NCBI GenBank assembly: GCA_007693955.1 | Contig: RECR01000058.1 | Location: 1 to 59,888, forward strand | DNA length: 59,888 nucleotides | Direction: 5' to 3' | Source: Gloeocapsa sp. DLM2.Bin57 | GTDB taxonomy: Bacteria > Cyanobacteriota > Cyanobacteriia > Cyanobacteriales > Gloeocapsaceae | Shown: in pieces, positions 1 to 8,211 of the stretch | How positions within the stretch are numbered: the stretch's first letter is position 1 | How the letters are laid out: the number at the start of each line of letters is the position of its first letter | Notes under the pieces: model-generated | What the model was told of the DNA's origin: nothing | The model's input: the letters and a program-made list of their open reading frames with translations, nothing else | The model's database searches: none | Position numbers and translations under genes: made by a program

Positions 1-61
1 AAATAAGGACGCGATTCATCTCACGCTTATTTGAGAAAATAAAGCTTGAGGCTTCTCGCGG

Positions 62-498
62 TTAAGCTAAATAATTTAAAGAGGGATTATCTTGTAAAAC
101 TTTGTCAATTTCATAGCGAAAATCAGCTACTTCTGTTGGCTCTCTCGGCACTATGGGGTAAATTGTATTTAAAGTTCACTTTCTTCTCTTTTGCATCTCT
201 TGCATCTCTTGCATCTCTTGCCTATAACCATTCTTGTGAAAGCTTATCACCGCATGTACACCGAGAGCCCTTCTGTTTCCCAGTGTTTTTGGTTATACTG
301 TTTTTCTGTTGACCAAAAAGATAATTTAAACAAATGAACCATTAACTGAGTCAGGTAACTTTCTAACCTTCTCTTTTCGCTTTTACCCAACCCCTCAATT
401 TCCTCAATAAGATTTAGCCAGTCAATATCTTCTAATGCCGCTTTTTTCAAGACTTCTGCTTGTTGTTGTGTCCAAAGATAATAGTCTGTATTGTACAC
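62..498 (-). pseudogene. DUF29 family protein, broken
   Basis: The 5' part (498 to 247) encodes 83 residues resembling the first half of DUF29 proteins, including the stretch DIDWLNLIEEIEGLGKSEKR; it aligns by eye with the intact 149-residue DUF29 protein at 25359-25808. It stops at TGA 247-249 where the intact paralogue continues. Further downstream, in another frame, the family-like sequence DFRYEIDKVLQDNPSL is readable and ends at a TAA at 62-64. Between the halves lies about 80 bp that contains a 9-bp tandem repeat. I infer a gene disrupted by an insertion or local rearrangement. DUF29 has no assigned biochemical function and is often multicopy in cyanobacteria. A shortened 83-residue protein could still be made. 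Confidence 0.7.
191..220. repeat. 9-bp tandem repeat (TTGCATCTC x3.3)
   Basis: Three exact copies of TTGCATCTC followed by TTG lie inside the disrupted DUF29 gene, in the stretch that separates its two readable halves. Short direct repeats of this kind arise by replication slippage; here it marks the site of the disruption. Confidence 0.85.
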
Positions 499-622
499 TT
501 GTCTGTCGTCAAATTTTAGTTAATAAGAATCTTAAGATTATCGATGCAATAAATCTTGATATATTCTAGCAGTTAAATAAGCTAAGATCGAGATAGAGAC
601 TAAATAAGCGTGAGGTGTGACT

Positions 623-847
623 ATGGCAACAATCACAAGAAGCTATTCGATCAGTATGATCCAAGAAGAAACCCTACAGTTAGTCCAAACCGGGCGAGTC
701 AGTCGCCAACAGAGAATTTATAGCCTTTGTCAGTTTTTTCCTAATGGAGAATGGCGCTGTATCGAGAAAGAATTAGAAGAAAACGACTTTTTACTCAGAG
801 ATAGAATCATTGATCTAATTCCACAAGAAGCCTGGGCATCTGACTAA
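623..847 (+). CDS. DUF4327 family small protein
   Basis: A protein of about 74 residues with the cyanobacterial DUF4327 pattern: an N-terminal YSISMIQEE segment, VSRQQRIYSLCQFFPNGEW in the middle and an acidic ELEENDFLLRDRIIDLI near the end. No function is known for the family. The ATG at 623 has GAGG about 7 nt upstream and is preferred over the GTG at 617. The gene stands alone, with about 120 bp of AT-rich sequence upstream. It shows no membrane segment or signal peptide, so it is probably cytosolic. Family assignment is from memory of the conserved motif. Confidence 0.7.
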   Translation: MATITRSYSISMIQEETLQLVQTGRVSRQQRIYSLCQFFPNGEWRCIEKELEENDFLLRDRIIDLIPQEAWASD

Positions 848-892
848 GGAACATGGTATTATAAGTAGCGGTCTTTTAAGGAAATTTATCTG

Positions 893-1279
893 GTGATGAC
901 TGAACTGATAGACTCTATTACCGCTATTGACCAAGAATTATCTAAGCGAGATATAGCCTTAGATCCTGGTGGGTACTTTATTATCTATTTAGATCGCGAA
1001 GCTAAACTCATTTGTGCCAAACACTATAGCAATATTATCAATGAACAGGGTTTAGCCGCAGATCCCGCTACAGGAAAAGTGATACCCGCGAAAGGAAAAG
1101 TAGAACGTCAGCCAGAACAAGTGTTCACTGGTAGAAGCGCAAAAGAAATCTGTGTCAAAATTGTTGAGCAAACTCAACCATGTCCTCTTACTATGTTAGA
1201 TCACGCTGCCTACTTAGGAAGAGAATTTATGCGGGCTGAGTTTGCTTTGGTTACAGGTACAGAATATATTCAGGATTAG
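893..1279 (+). CDS. DUF4346 family protein
   Basis: This 128-residue soluble protein has the conserved features of DUF4346: LDPGGYFIIYLDREAKLICAK near residues 22-43, then INEQGLAADPATGKVIPAKG, and the C-terminal LDHAAYLGREFMRAEFAL. The family occurs in cyanobacteria, also in some proteins linked to tetrahydromethanopterin methyltransferase-like domains, and has no proven role here. The GTG at 893 is directly followed by an ATG at 896; either could start translation, and AAGGA lies about 12 nt upstream. Its stop overlaps the stop of the convergent psb32-like gene by 4 bp, so the two share a 3' boundary with no room for a separate terminator. Confidence 0.7.
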   Translation: MMTELIDSITAIDQELSKRDIALDPGGYFIIYLDREAKLICAKHYSNIINEQGLAADPATGKVIPAKGKVERQPEQVFTGRSAKEICVKIVEQTQPCPLTMLDHAAYLGREFMRAEFALVTGTEYIQD

Positions 1280-1956
1280 TTGGAAAAGCCAACGTAAAAA
1301 AAGTAAGTAGCCATGGGGATAATTGTAGCTAAAACTAATAGTCCAATTACCCACAAAGTAGCGCTACCTTTTTTAGTGTCTTCCGCTTCGGTGAAAGTCC
1401 CCTCAAGCTTAAGGGGTTCGGCGATTTGAGTCGGTCCTGGATCTGCTTCTTGGGCAAGAATCGCCACTAGGCGATCGCCTGTTTCTAGGATAGCTTGATT
1501 ATATTTATCACCCTGTTTGAGGTTAACTTGAATCGTTTCTTCTAAAATGCTATTAACTTTAGCATCGTCGAGAAGAGATTGGACATTTTCCCCCCGACGT
1601 AAAGTAGCATTATTAGTTAAGGTATCCAAAACTACTAAAGTTTGATTAGCTTGAGTCTCAGGAGTAGGAAACCAAGTCTCAAAGAGTTCGTCGCTAAAAC
1701 TAGCGATATTTTCGCCATAATCAAGACGACGAAGTACGACGATTCTCAGCTCATTTCCGGTGTTTTTGGCTAAATTAGCTAGATTAGTGCTTAATTTGCC
1801 CTCGTTGGCGCGACTGATAGCCTCTGCTTGGTCAATCACCCAGGTATTGCTATCAGGGGGTGGGAAATCATCAACACTCGTAGCCCAAGCTGGGGTAGAA
1901 AAAATGTTACTCACTAAGAGAGTGCATAATAATAAGCTGAGTAGTAAACGTTTCAT
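1276..1956 (-). CDS. psb32: TPM-domain photosystem II repair protein Psb32-like
   Basis: The 226-residue protein has an N-terminal signal peptide (MKRLLLSLLLCTLLVSN, cleavage probably after AWA near residue 25), a TPM phosphatase-like domain (about residues 30-170, starting DSNTWVIDQAEAISR) and a C-terminal transmembrane helix (about 202-222). This is the architecture of cyanobacterial Psb32, a lumen-facing membrane protein implicated in photosystem II protection and repair. The domain should face the thylakoid lumen or periplasm. Divergent from surE, with 86 bp between the starts that must hold both promoters. Assignment to Psb32 rather than another TPM protein rests on architecture and host. 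Confidence 0.75.
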   Translation of the reverse strand: MKRLLLSLLLCTLLVSNIFSTPAWATSVDDFPPPDSNTWVIDQAEAISRANEGKLSTNLANLAKNTGNELRIVVLRRLDYGENIASFSDELFETWFPTPETQANQTLVVLDTLTNNATLRRGENVQSLLDDAKVNSILEETIQVNLKQGDKYNQAILETGDRLVAILAQEADPGPTQIAEPLKLEGTFTEAEDTKKGSATLWVIGLLVLATIIPMATYFFYVGFSN

Positions 1957-2042
1957 TGGTCTGGAATTGGTTAGGTTAATCCTTATATTTTCGCAGCTAA
2001 TTGAAGTTACAATTACATTGAATCAAGAGAAAAACAGCAAAG

Positions 2043-2717
2043 ATGTTTATTTTAACTAACGATGATGGAATTGATGCACCAGGGTTAGAAGCATTAGCCA
2101 AGGCGATTGCCTTAGAGAATCTAGTTGTAGCACCAAAAGACCATCTCTCAGGTTGTGGACATCAGTTTACCACTCATCGCCCTATTCAGGTACAACGTCG
2201 CAATGAGACAGCCTACGCTATAGATGGAACACCTGCAGATTGTACGCGTATCGCTATTACTCACCTGAATCAGGAAGCTAAATACGTCCTTTCAGGTATC
2301 AATGCGGGAGGTAATCTTGGTGTAGATGTTTATACCTCTGGTACGGTAGCAGCGGTAAGAGAAGCAGCGATTCACGGTATCCCAGGTATAGCGATTTCTC
2401 ATTGGATTAAAAAACCCCTAGAGATAGATTGGTCAAAAGCTACTAATCTCACCAAAAAGGTGTTAGAAGTATTGTTAGTCAAAACTCTCGAACCTGGTTA
2501 CTTTTGGAATGTCAATCTACCTCACCTAGAAACAGGAAAACCAGAACCAGAAATTATCTTCTGTGAACCTAGTAATCATCCTTTACCAGTTAATTATCGA
2601 ATAGAAGGGGATTTATACTATTATCACGGTGAATACGCCCAAAGAGAGCGATCGCCAGGAAGCGATGTAGATGTCTGTTTTTCGGGTAATATTGCCGTAA
2701 CTTTACTTAAGGTTTAA
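2043..2717 (+). CDS. surE: 5'/3'-nucleotidase SurE
   Basis: SurE hydrolyses nucleoside 5'- and 3'-monophosphates in the cytosol using a divalent metal. The expected ligands are visible: N6-D7-D8 in the opening FILTNDDGIDAPG, S36 in HLSG, and N87 in SGINAGGN. The 224 residues are somewhat shorter than the 250-270 usual for the family, mainly through a short C-terminus, but the catalytic core is complete. It is followed after 16 bp by a CSP41-like epimerase gene in the same direction, so the two are probably co-transcribed. The ATG at 2043 begins exactly at the conserved first strand. Confidence 0.92.
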   Translation: MFILTNDDGIDAPGLEALAKAIALENLVVAPKDHLSGCGHQFTTHRPIQVQRRNETAYAIDGTPADCTRIAITHLNQEAKYVLSGINAGGNLGVDVYTSGTVAAVREAAIHGIPGIAISHWIKKPLEIDWSKATNLTKKVLEVLLVKTLEPGYFWNVNLPHLETGKPEPEIIFCEPSNHPLPVNYRIEGDLYYYHGEYAQRERSPGSDVDVCFSGNIAVTLLKV

Positions 2718-2733
2718 ATCAAAGAGGAAATAT

Positions 2734-3672
2734 ATGCGCATTTTAATCATGGGGGGAACTCGTTTTATTGGAGTTTATCTAACCAAAACTTTAGTAGCTG
2801 CGGGTCATTCTGTTGTGTTATTTAATCGGGGCAATAAACCCCTTCCCGTCGAAGGTGTCCAACAAATCATCGGCGATCGCACTTCTCCTACAGAATTAAC
2901 AGAAAAACTAGCTAAAGAAGAATTTGACGCTATTTTTGATAATAATGGACGAGAATTAAGCGATACTCAACCCCTAGGGGAAATCTTCCAAGCTAGAGTC
3001 CAACACTTCGTCTATGTCAGTTCCGCGGGAGTTTATCTACCTACTGATCAACTACCCCATCAAGAAGGAGATCCTGTAGATCCCAAAAGTCGTCACCGCG
3101 GTAAATATGAGACAGAAGCATATCTAGAGACAATAGGGTTACCTTGGACTTCCATACGTCCTACTTATATCTATGGACCACAAAACTATAATGATTTAGA
3201 AGCTTGGTTTTTTGACCGTCTCTGGCGCGATCGCCCTGTACTTATTCCAGGAAATGGCTTACATATTACTCAATTCGGACACGTAGCTGATTTAGCTACT
3301 GCTATGGCTGCGGTTTTAGGTAATCCCCAAGCTGTTGGTCAGATTTATAATATTTCTGGTGAACGTTACGTCACTTTTGACGGTTTAGCCTATGCTTGTG
3401 CTGAAGCTATGGGTAAATCTCGGGATCAGGTTCGTATTTTACATTACAATCCTGAAGACTTTAACTTCGGTAAGAATAAACCTTTCCCTATCAGAGTACA
3501 GCACTTTTTTGCTGATGTTCACAAAGCTATGACGGATTTAAATTGGCAACCCCAATACGATCTAGTCTCAGGGTTAAAAGACTCCTGGGAAAACGACTAT
3601 CTAGCTTCAGGAAGAGATAAAAAAGAGATTGATTTTTCTCTAGATGAAGAAATCCTCGAACAACTTAGATAA
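2734..3672 (+). CDS. NAD-dependent epimerase-like, CSP41 family
   Basis: The 312-residue protein has an extended SDR (Rossmann) fold with the nucleotide-binding loop GGTRFIG at residues 7-13 and the FVYVSSAGVY strand near residue 92. The overall pattern, including the PTYIYGPQNYND segment, is that of the cyanobacterial homologue of chloroplast stem-loop binding protein CSP41, which in plants binds RNA and supports ribosome and transcript stability. A classical catalytic YxxxK is not obvious, which fits CSP41 rather than an active sugar epimerase. RBS AGAGGA precedes the ATG by about 7 nt. It lies just after surE. The substrate or RNA target cannot be read from sequence. Confidence 0.75.
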   Translation: MRILIMGGTRFIGVYLTKTLVAAGHSVVLFNRGNKPLPVEGVQQIIGDRTSPTELTEKLAKEEFDAIFDNNGRELSDTQPLGEIFQARVQHFVYVSSAGVYLPTDQLPHQEGDPVDPKSRHRGKYETEAYLETIGLPWTSIRPTYIYGPQNYNDLEAWFFDRLWRDRPVLIPGNGLHITQFGHVADLATAMAAVLGNPQAVGQIYNISGERYVTFDGLAYACAEAMGKSRDQVRILHYNPEDFNFGKNKPFPIRVQHFFADVHKAMTDLNWQPQYDLVSGLKDSWENDYLASGRDKKEIDFSLDEEILEQLR

Positions 3673-3692
3673 ATATACTTTGATTGCTCTTT

Positions 3693-3717
3693 AGGGGGAC
3701 AGTTTTGCTAAGTCCCC
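3693..3717 (+). terminator. possible hairpin terminator
   Basis: GGGGAC and GTCCCC can pair around an 11-nt loop just after the CSP41-like gene and before the stop of the convergent MurT gene. There is no good U-run on either strand directly after the stem, so this is a weak or factor-dependent candidate. Confidence 0.4.
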
Positions 3718-3725
3718 TTCCCTAA

Positions 3726-5045
3726 TTAAAGAATTTTTTTACCTGTGAGTAGTTGTCTTACTTCTAGCATGGCTGAATAGGTAGGTAAGATATAAAGGGG
3801 TACTGCCATTGGGGTGTTATCTAAAGCAGTTTTAATCGCTGTAGAGAGGTTATCAATAACGATTAAATGTTCAGGGGAGGGATTACTATACTGCATTCGT
3901 AATGCTAAGTCATAAGTGCGATCGCCACTAACAATAATTTTACCCTGTAATTGGGTTAATTGTTCTGTATCTACATCCCAAATCCATGATACATCTGTTC
4001 CGTCAGGAGTGCGATCGTTTAAGACTAATAATGTAACAGTATTTTCTCCTTGATTAGCTTGGTGTACTGCTCTGATTGTTTCATTTAGTCCTACAGGATT
4101 TTTCGCTAATAATATTTTGACGATTTTGTTATCAATGATTATTTCTTCTGCTCTCCCAAAAGCTGCTTTAAATTGCGTTATGGCTTGATTGATTATTGTT
4201 GCTTTTATACCTATTTTTAAACTTAATAAAACTGCTGCTATAGTGTTATATTTATTATAAACTCCTATTAAAATTTGTGACCATTCTTGACTATTAATAG
4301 CTAATTCTGGTTTAGTAAAACCGCAGTTATGACAATGAAAATCACCTAAATGAGAGAGATAAATATGGTGATAATCTAAAGCAGAACCACAACGAGGACA
4401 ATAAGTAGAATCAGTAGCATAGTCGAGAATATCTACAGAGAGTTCAGGTTGATTTAAACCAAAAAAGAAGACTGGTTGTGTTAAATTTTGACCTAAATAA
4501 GCTAGGGTAGGATCATCACCATTGAGAATAACTATAGTTTCAGTAGGAAGATTAGCGATCGCCTGTTGCCAACGTTGACTAATGCTATCAACTTCCCCAT
4601 AGCGATCTAACTGGTCACGAAATAAATTAAGAGCTAAAATAAACTTAGGTTGAATTGTATCTACAACCAGTGGTAAAATATTCTCATCTACTTCTAAAAT
4701 ACCATAATCTGCTCTTAATTTTCCTTGCCAATTAGCTTGATTAATTAAAGCGGTAACTAACCCATTAACTAGATTAGCACCAGTTTCATTGTGGACAACT
4801 TTATAACCTTGTAGAGTAAGAATATTTTTAACTAATAAAGAAGTAGTAGTTTTACCATTAGTTCCACAAACTAAAATAATACCCTGACTAATCTGTTGAC
4901 ACATTAAAGAGAGTATCTCGGGATAAAGACGTAAAGCGATCGCCCCAGGTAAGACGCTAGCTGCACCTAATTGTAAAGTTTTTACCAAAAAAGTAATTAA
5001 CCTAGAGATATTTACAGCTAAAATTAAACGCAGAGAAGATAACAT
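3726..5045 (-). CDS. murT: MurT-type Mur ligase (lipid II amidation subunit)
   Basis: The protein (439 residues from the ATG at 5045) has the Mur ligase central domain with P-loop GTNGKTTTS (about residues 61-69), an inserted four-cysteine zinc ribbon (C216, C219, C238, C241; CPRC...CHNC), and a C-terminal DUF1727-type domain. This is the layout of MurT, which with the glutaminase GatD amidates D-glutamate of lipid II. No gatD lies next to it here; its neighbour on the same strand is absent, so the partner must be encoded elsewhere. A TTG at 5054 would extend it by three residues, but the ATG fits the family start better. The start codon lies only 9 bp from that of the divergent GST gene. Confidence 0.8.
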   Translation of the reverse strand: MLSSLRLILAVNISRLITFLVKTLQLGAASVLPGAIALRLYPEILSLMCQQISQGIILVCGTNGKTTTSLLVKNILTLQGYKVVHNETGANLVNGLVTALINQANWQGKLRADYGILEVDENILPLVVDTIQPKFILALNLFRDQLDRYGEVDSISQRWQQAIANLPTETIVILNGDDPTLAYLGQNLTQPVFFFGLNQPELSVDILDYATDSTYCPRCGSALDYHHIYLSHLGDFHCHNCGFTKPELAINSQEWSQILIGVYNKYNTIAAVLLSLKIGIKATIINQAITQFKAAFGRAEEIIIDNKIVKILLAKNPVGLNETIRAVHQANQGENTVTLLVLNDRTPDGTDVSWIWDVDTEQLTQLQGKIIVSGDRTYDLALRMQYSNPSPEHLIVIDNLSTAIKTALDNTPMAVPLYILPTYSAMLEVRQLLTGKKIL

Positions 5046-5054
5046 AGAGAACAA

Positions 5055-5654
5055 ATGGTTAAAGTTTACGGTGATGTTAATTCGGGAAATTGTTATAAAG
5101 TCAAACTACTTTTAACACAATTACAGCAACCTTTTCAATGGATTAATATTAATATTATCGAACAACAGACTCGTACACCAGAATTTCTCCAAAAAAATCC
5201 TAATGGGAGAATACCTGTACTAGAATGGGAAGGGGGACAATTTTTATGGGAATCCAACGCAATTATGTATTTCTTGAGTGAAAATAGCGAATTTTTCCCC
5301 AATGATAGACTAAAACGTGCTCAAGTGCTCCAATGGTTATTCTTTGAACAGTATAGTCATGAACCCTATATCGCTACATCTCGTTATCTGATTCGTTATC
5401 TCAATGGTGCGGAAAAATATCGAGGGATTTTAGCCGAAAAACAACCTAAAGGTTATGCAGCTTTAGATGTGATGGAACAACATCTCACTAGACACAGGTT
5501 TTTTGTAGGGGATAATTATAGTATCGCTGATATTGGTTTATACGCTTATACCCATGTCGCAGAAGAGGGAGGATTTGATTTATGTGGTTATCCTGCTATA
5601 CTTAGTTGGTTTAGGAGAATTGAATCACAACCTAACTATATTAAAATAGGGTAA
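5055..5654 (+). CDS. glutathione S-transferase family protein
   Basis: A 199-residue two-domain GST: a thioredoxin-like N-terminal domain with the cis-Pro motif GRIPVLEW (about residues 51-58) and the glutathione gamma-Glu binding ESNAI (about 66-70), followed by an all-alpha C-terminal domain with FFVGDNYSIADIGLYAY. A likely catalytic Ser/Asn lies in the NSGNCYK start region. Cytosolic, using or binding glutathione; the second substrate is unknown. It is divergent from murT with the two start codons almost touching, so both 5' leaders must lie inside or overlap the opposite gene. Confidence 0.88.
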   Translation: MVKVYGDVNSGNCYKVKLLLTQLQQPFQWININIIEQQTRTPEFLQKNPNGRIPVLEWEGGQFLWESNAIMYFLSENSEFFPNDRLKRAQVLQWLFFEQYSHEPYIATSRYLIRYLNGAEKYRGILAEKQPKGYAALDVMEQHLTRHRFFVGDNYSIADIGLYAYTHVAEEGGFDLCGYPAILSWFRRIESQPNYIKIG

Positions 5655-5661
5655 AAAATTG

Positions 5662-6732
5662 CTAAGACAAGAGAATTATTAGCACAATACTAACAATTAA
5701 AACAATGGGTTGAATTGTTAACATCATTCTATCAAGTTTCACAGTTCGCTGGTAACCGTTTGGAGTTTCATTCTGAATCCATTCAGCGGTTACAATTGCT
5801 TCTAGTATAGAAATAAAAATGAGAATATATACTATGACGTATATTTTATCTAGTCAAACTAAATAGCCAATATCTGGCAGATTAGCTGAGTAAGATTGTT
5901 GTAAGAATACAGCTGTTAAAAGACCTGTTACGGGTAATGTAATTCTTGAGTCAATATGTTGTGGATTTAATAACAAAGGACCCCAACTAACAGCAACAAC
6001 AATTATTAAAGGTAACAAAAGCTTCCAAACAAAGAAGTTTGCAGGTCGAGTTATATTCAAAGAATATCGAACAATTGAGTATTGAGGTTTCTCTCCAATC
6101 CGAGGATCGCCAAAGTTACTGGGATATTGACGTACCATACTCGACAGGTTAAAACCCTGAATCTTCCAATCAGGAATGGATATACCAGCTGAATAGCCTG
6201 ACTGTGTGGAATCAGCAATATAAACTAGTTGATCGATGGTATAAATGGAATTTTCCACCAGGATGTTTAAACTATGCTGATCCAAAGGATATCGATTAAG
6301 AATTAGTGGTTGTACAAACCTGCTTTCTACTCTCCATACTTGATAGTAACTGCCATCGGGTAGTTCTTCTGGCTTTTCATAAATAGGAACTGAAGTCATA
6401 CCCCATTGTTCTACACCATTACCAAATTCTAGACTCTCAGTAGGATCTATTTCACCCTTCCATTTAAACCAGATATAAAAATCCAGGTAGTAAGTATTAC
6501 TTGACACCTCAAGATTGTAGAGATTAAGGGCAAAAATACCTGTTTCAACCTGTTCTGCTTGGGGAGGAATTGTCTTAAGATAGTGAATATCTGGGGCAAT
6601 TTCTGATTTATTGAGAAAGCTAGAAATTATTTGAACTAAAACTAAAAATAAGCCAACAATAATTGATAATAAGAGAAACTTGCGAAATTTACTATTGCTT
6701 TTTAGAAAGTCTCTTTGATTGATAAAACGCAT
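5662..6732 (-). pseudogene. pentameric ligand-gated ion channel, interrupted by in-frame TGA
   Basis: Reading leftward from ATG 6732, 292 codons encode a membrane anchor (about 18-38), a beta-sandwich ligand-binding domain rich in Trp/Tyr (about 50-228), TM1 (FVWKLLLPLIIVVAVSWGPL) and TM2 (RITLPVTGLLTAVFLQQSYS), ending at TGA 5854-5856 right after DIGYLV. The same frame then continues for 63 more codons (LDKIYVIVYILIFI..., a good TM3; then a TM4-like stretch ending in IVLIILLS) to TAG at 5662-5664. The conserved family sequence around this point runs on directly into TM3. So the gene is full length except for one nonsense codon, probably TTA to TGA. These proteins resemble bacterial GLIC/ELIC-type channels, lacking the Cys-loop. 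Either a fresh pseudogene, a sequencing error, or readthrough (TGA is followed by CTA). Confidence 0.8.
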
Positions 6733-6896
6733 ATCTTAACTTGGTTTTAGTTCGATAATTTAACTATATATTACCACAGTGTAAGGCTTGCCAATAACCT
6801 TTTACTTCCTCGGAAAGGTAAAAAAAGTGGCAGCAACCAGGCTAGGGTATATAATAAAAATAACTCAATATTGTAGTGAATTTTAAGTAGGAACCA

Positions 6897-8174
6897 TTGT
6901 TAACGATCGCTTATATTTATATTGATCCCTTATTAGATACATCCCCAAGGGAGGAGATAGCAGCAGAATATATCTATCAAGATATCGGTAACCGTGAACA
7001 GCTAAAACAATTATGTCTAGATTGTCAATCTCAACCCCCCCAACGTTTGTTATTGCGTAGTTTAGTAGAGTTAGGGGATTCTTTATCAGAAATAAGCGAT
7101 CGCCTAGTACAATTAGAAAGTCTAGGAATAGAAGTTATCGGTTTAGCAGAAGACTATCAAACCTCAACACTAAAATCTAATCTTAGTCAAATATTGAGCA
7201 GAATTAATACTCAACTCAATAGTCGTAACTTACGTCGAGGACACGCAAATAAAAGGATTAAAACCCTTCCACCACCTGGAAAAGCACCCTATGGTTATCG
7301 TAGAGGTCAAGATCGCTATCTGGTTGATCGCGCTACTGCACCTGTAGTTAAGGACTTTTTTGAACATTTTTTATTATATGGTTGTTTGCGCAAAAGTCAA
7401 CGTTATCTAGAGAAGAAATACGCTAAAAAAATTGCTGTTTCTACCGCGCGCAACTGGTTAATTAATCCTGTCTATCGTGGTAATTTAGGCTCTTCTACTG
7501 GAGAAATTATGCTTAATACCCATACCCCTATTCTCTCCAAGGAAGAAGCTGCGCAAATCGATCGATTATTAAAACGTAATCGTAGTTTACCTCCTCGTAG
7601 TGCGAGTGCATCTCGTTCCCTCGCCGGTTTAGTAGTCTGTCAAGAATGTCAGCATACCCTCAATATCACTAAAGTAACTAAAGCAAAACAAAAAACCGAG
7701 TATCTTTATCTGAGGACGAGAGATTGTCCAAAAAGTCCTAAATGTGGGGCGATCGCCTATGATCAGGTTTTGACTGCTACTATTGAACGTATCTGTCTAG
7801 ATTTACCTCAAGCAGTGTCAACTCGACAAACAGTAGGGTTAGAAGATTTTAAAACCACTCTTAAGGCTGAAATTAAGCAAAAGCAAGATATTATTGCGCA
7901 AATTCCCCAACTAGAAACTCAAGGTATTTTTGACTCTCAAACAGCTACGAGACGTATCTACCAATTAAAAACCGAAATAGCTACTCTAGAAGGAAAAATC
8001 GCTCAATTACCCCCAATTAATCTGATAGCGATCGCTCCAACCATTTCTTTACCCCAATTTTGGTTAGACTTATCAGAAGCTGAACGCCGTTTTTATTTTC
8101 GAGAATTTATCCGTGAGATACAGCTTTATCGCTGTGATTCCCAGTGGAAATTGGAACTATTATTTCTGTTTTAA
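6897..8174 (+). CDS. serine-recombinase-like protein with degenerate catalytic motif
   Basis: The 425-residue protein has the layout of large serine recombinases: an N-terminal resolvase-like domain (about 1-105, with the helix region LVELGDSLSEISDRLVQLESLG), a recombinase domain (about 120-215, GKAPYGYRRG...), a Cys-based zinc ribbon (CQECQHTL...CPKSPKCG, about 248-285) and a C-terminal coiled coil (about 310-370). The nucleophile motif YxRxS near the N-terminus is replaced by YIYIDP, so no catalytic serine is visible. It resembles XisF-like proteins that are widespread in cyanobacteria. TTG at 6897 with AGGA 5 nt upstream is the best start; no ATG fits. It contains HIP1 sites like its neighbours, so it does not look recently acquired. 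Confidence 0.7.
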   Translation: MLTIAYIYIDPLLDTSPREEIAAEYIYQDIGNREQLKQLCLDCQSQPPQRLLLRSLVELGDSLSEISDRLVQLESLGIEVIGLAEDYQTSTLKSNLSQILSRINTQLNSRNLRRGHANKRIKTLPPPGKAPYGYRRGQDRYLVDRATAPVVKDFFEHFLLYGCLRKSQRYLEKKYAKKIAVSTARNWLINPVYRGNLGSSTGEIMLNTHTPILSKEEAAQIDRLLKRNRSLPPRSASASRSLAGLVVCQECQHTLNITKVTKAKQKTEYLYLRTRDCPKSPKCGAIAYDQVLTATIERICLDLPQAVSTRQTVGLEDFKTTLKAEIKQKQDIIAQIPQLETQGIFDSQTATRRIYQLKTEIATLEGKIAQLPPINLIAIAPTISLPQFWLDLSEAERRFYFREFIREIQLYRCDSQWKLELLFLF

Positions 8175-8211
8175 CGTCTTAAAGTAGAACAAGCTGGGGA
8201 TTTTTTGGATC

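Noticed and set aside
46-312. Open frame of 88 codons on the plus strand
   Set aside because: It runs antisense across the DUF29 remnant and the 9-bp repeat, with low-complexity Leu/Ser text and no family resemblance.
5854-5856. TGA as selenocysteine codon
   Set aside because: It lies in a membrane region where relatives have Leu, and no selenocysteine element is evident; nonsense mutation is simpler.
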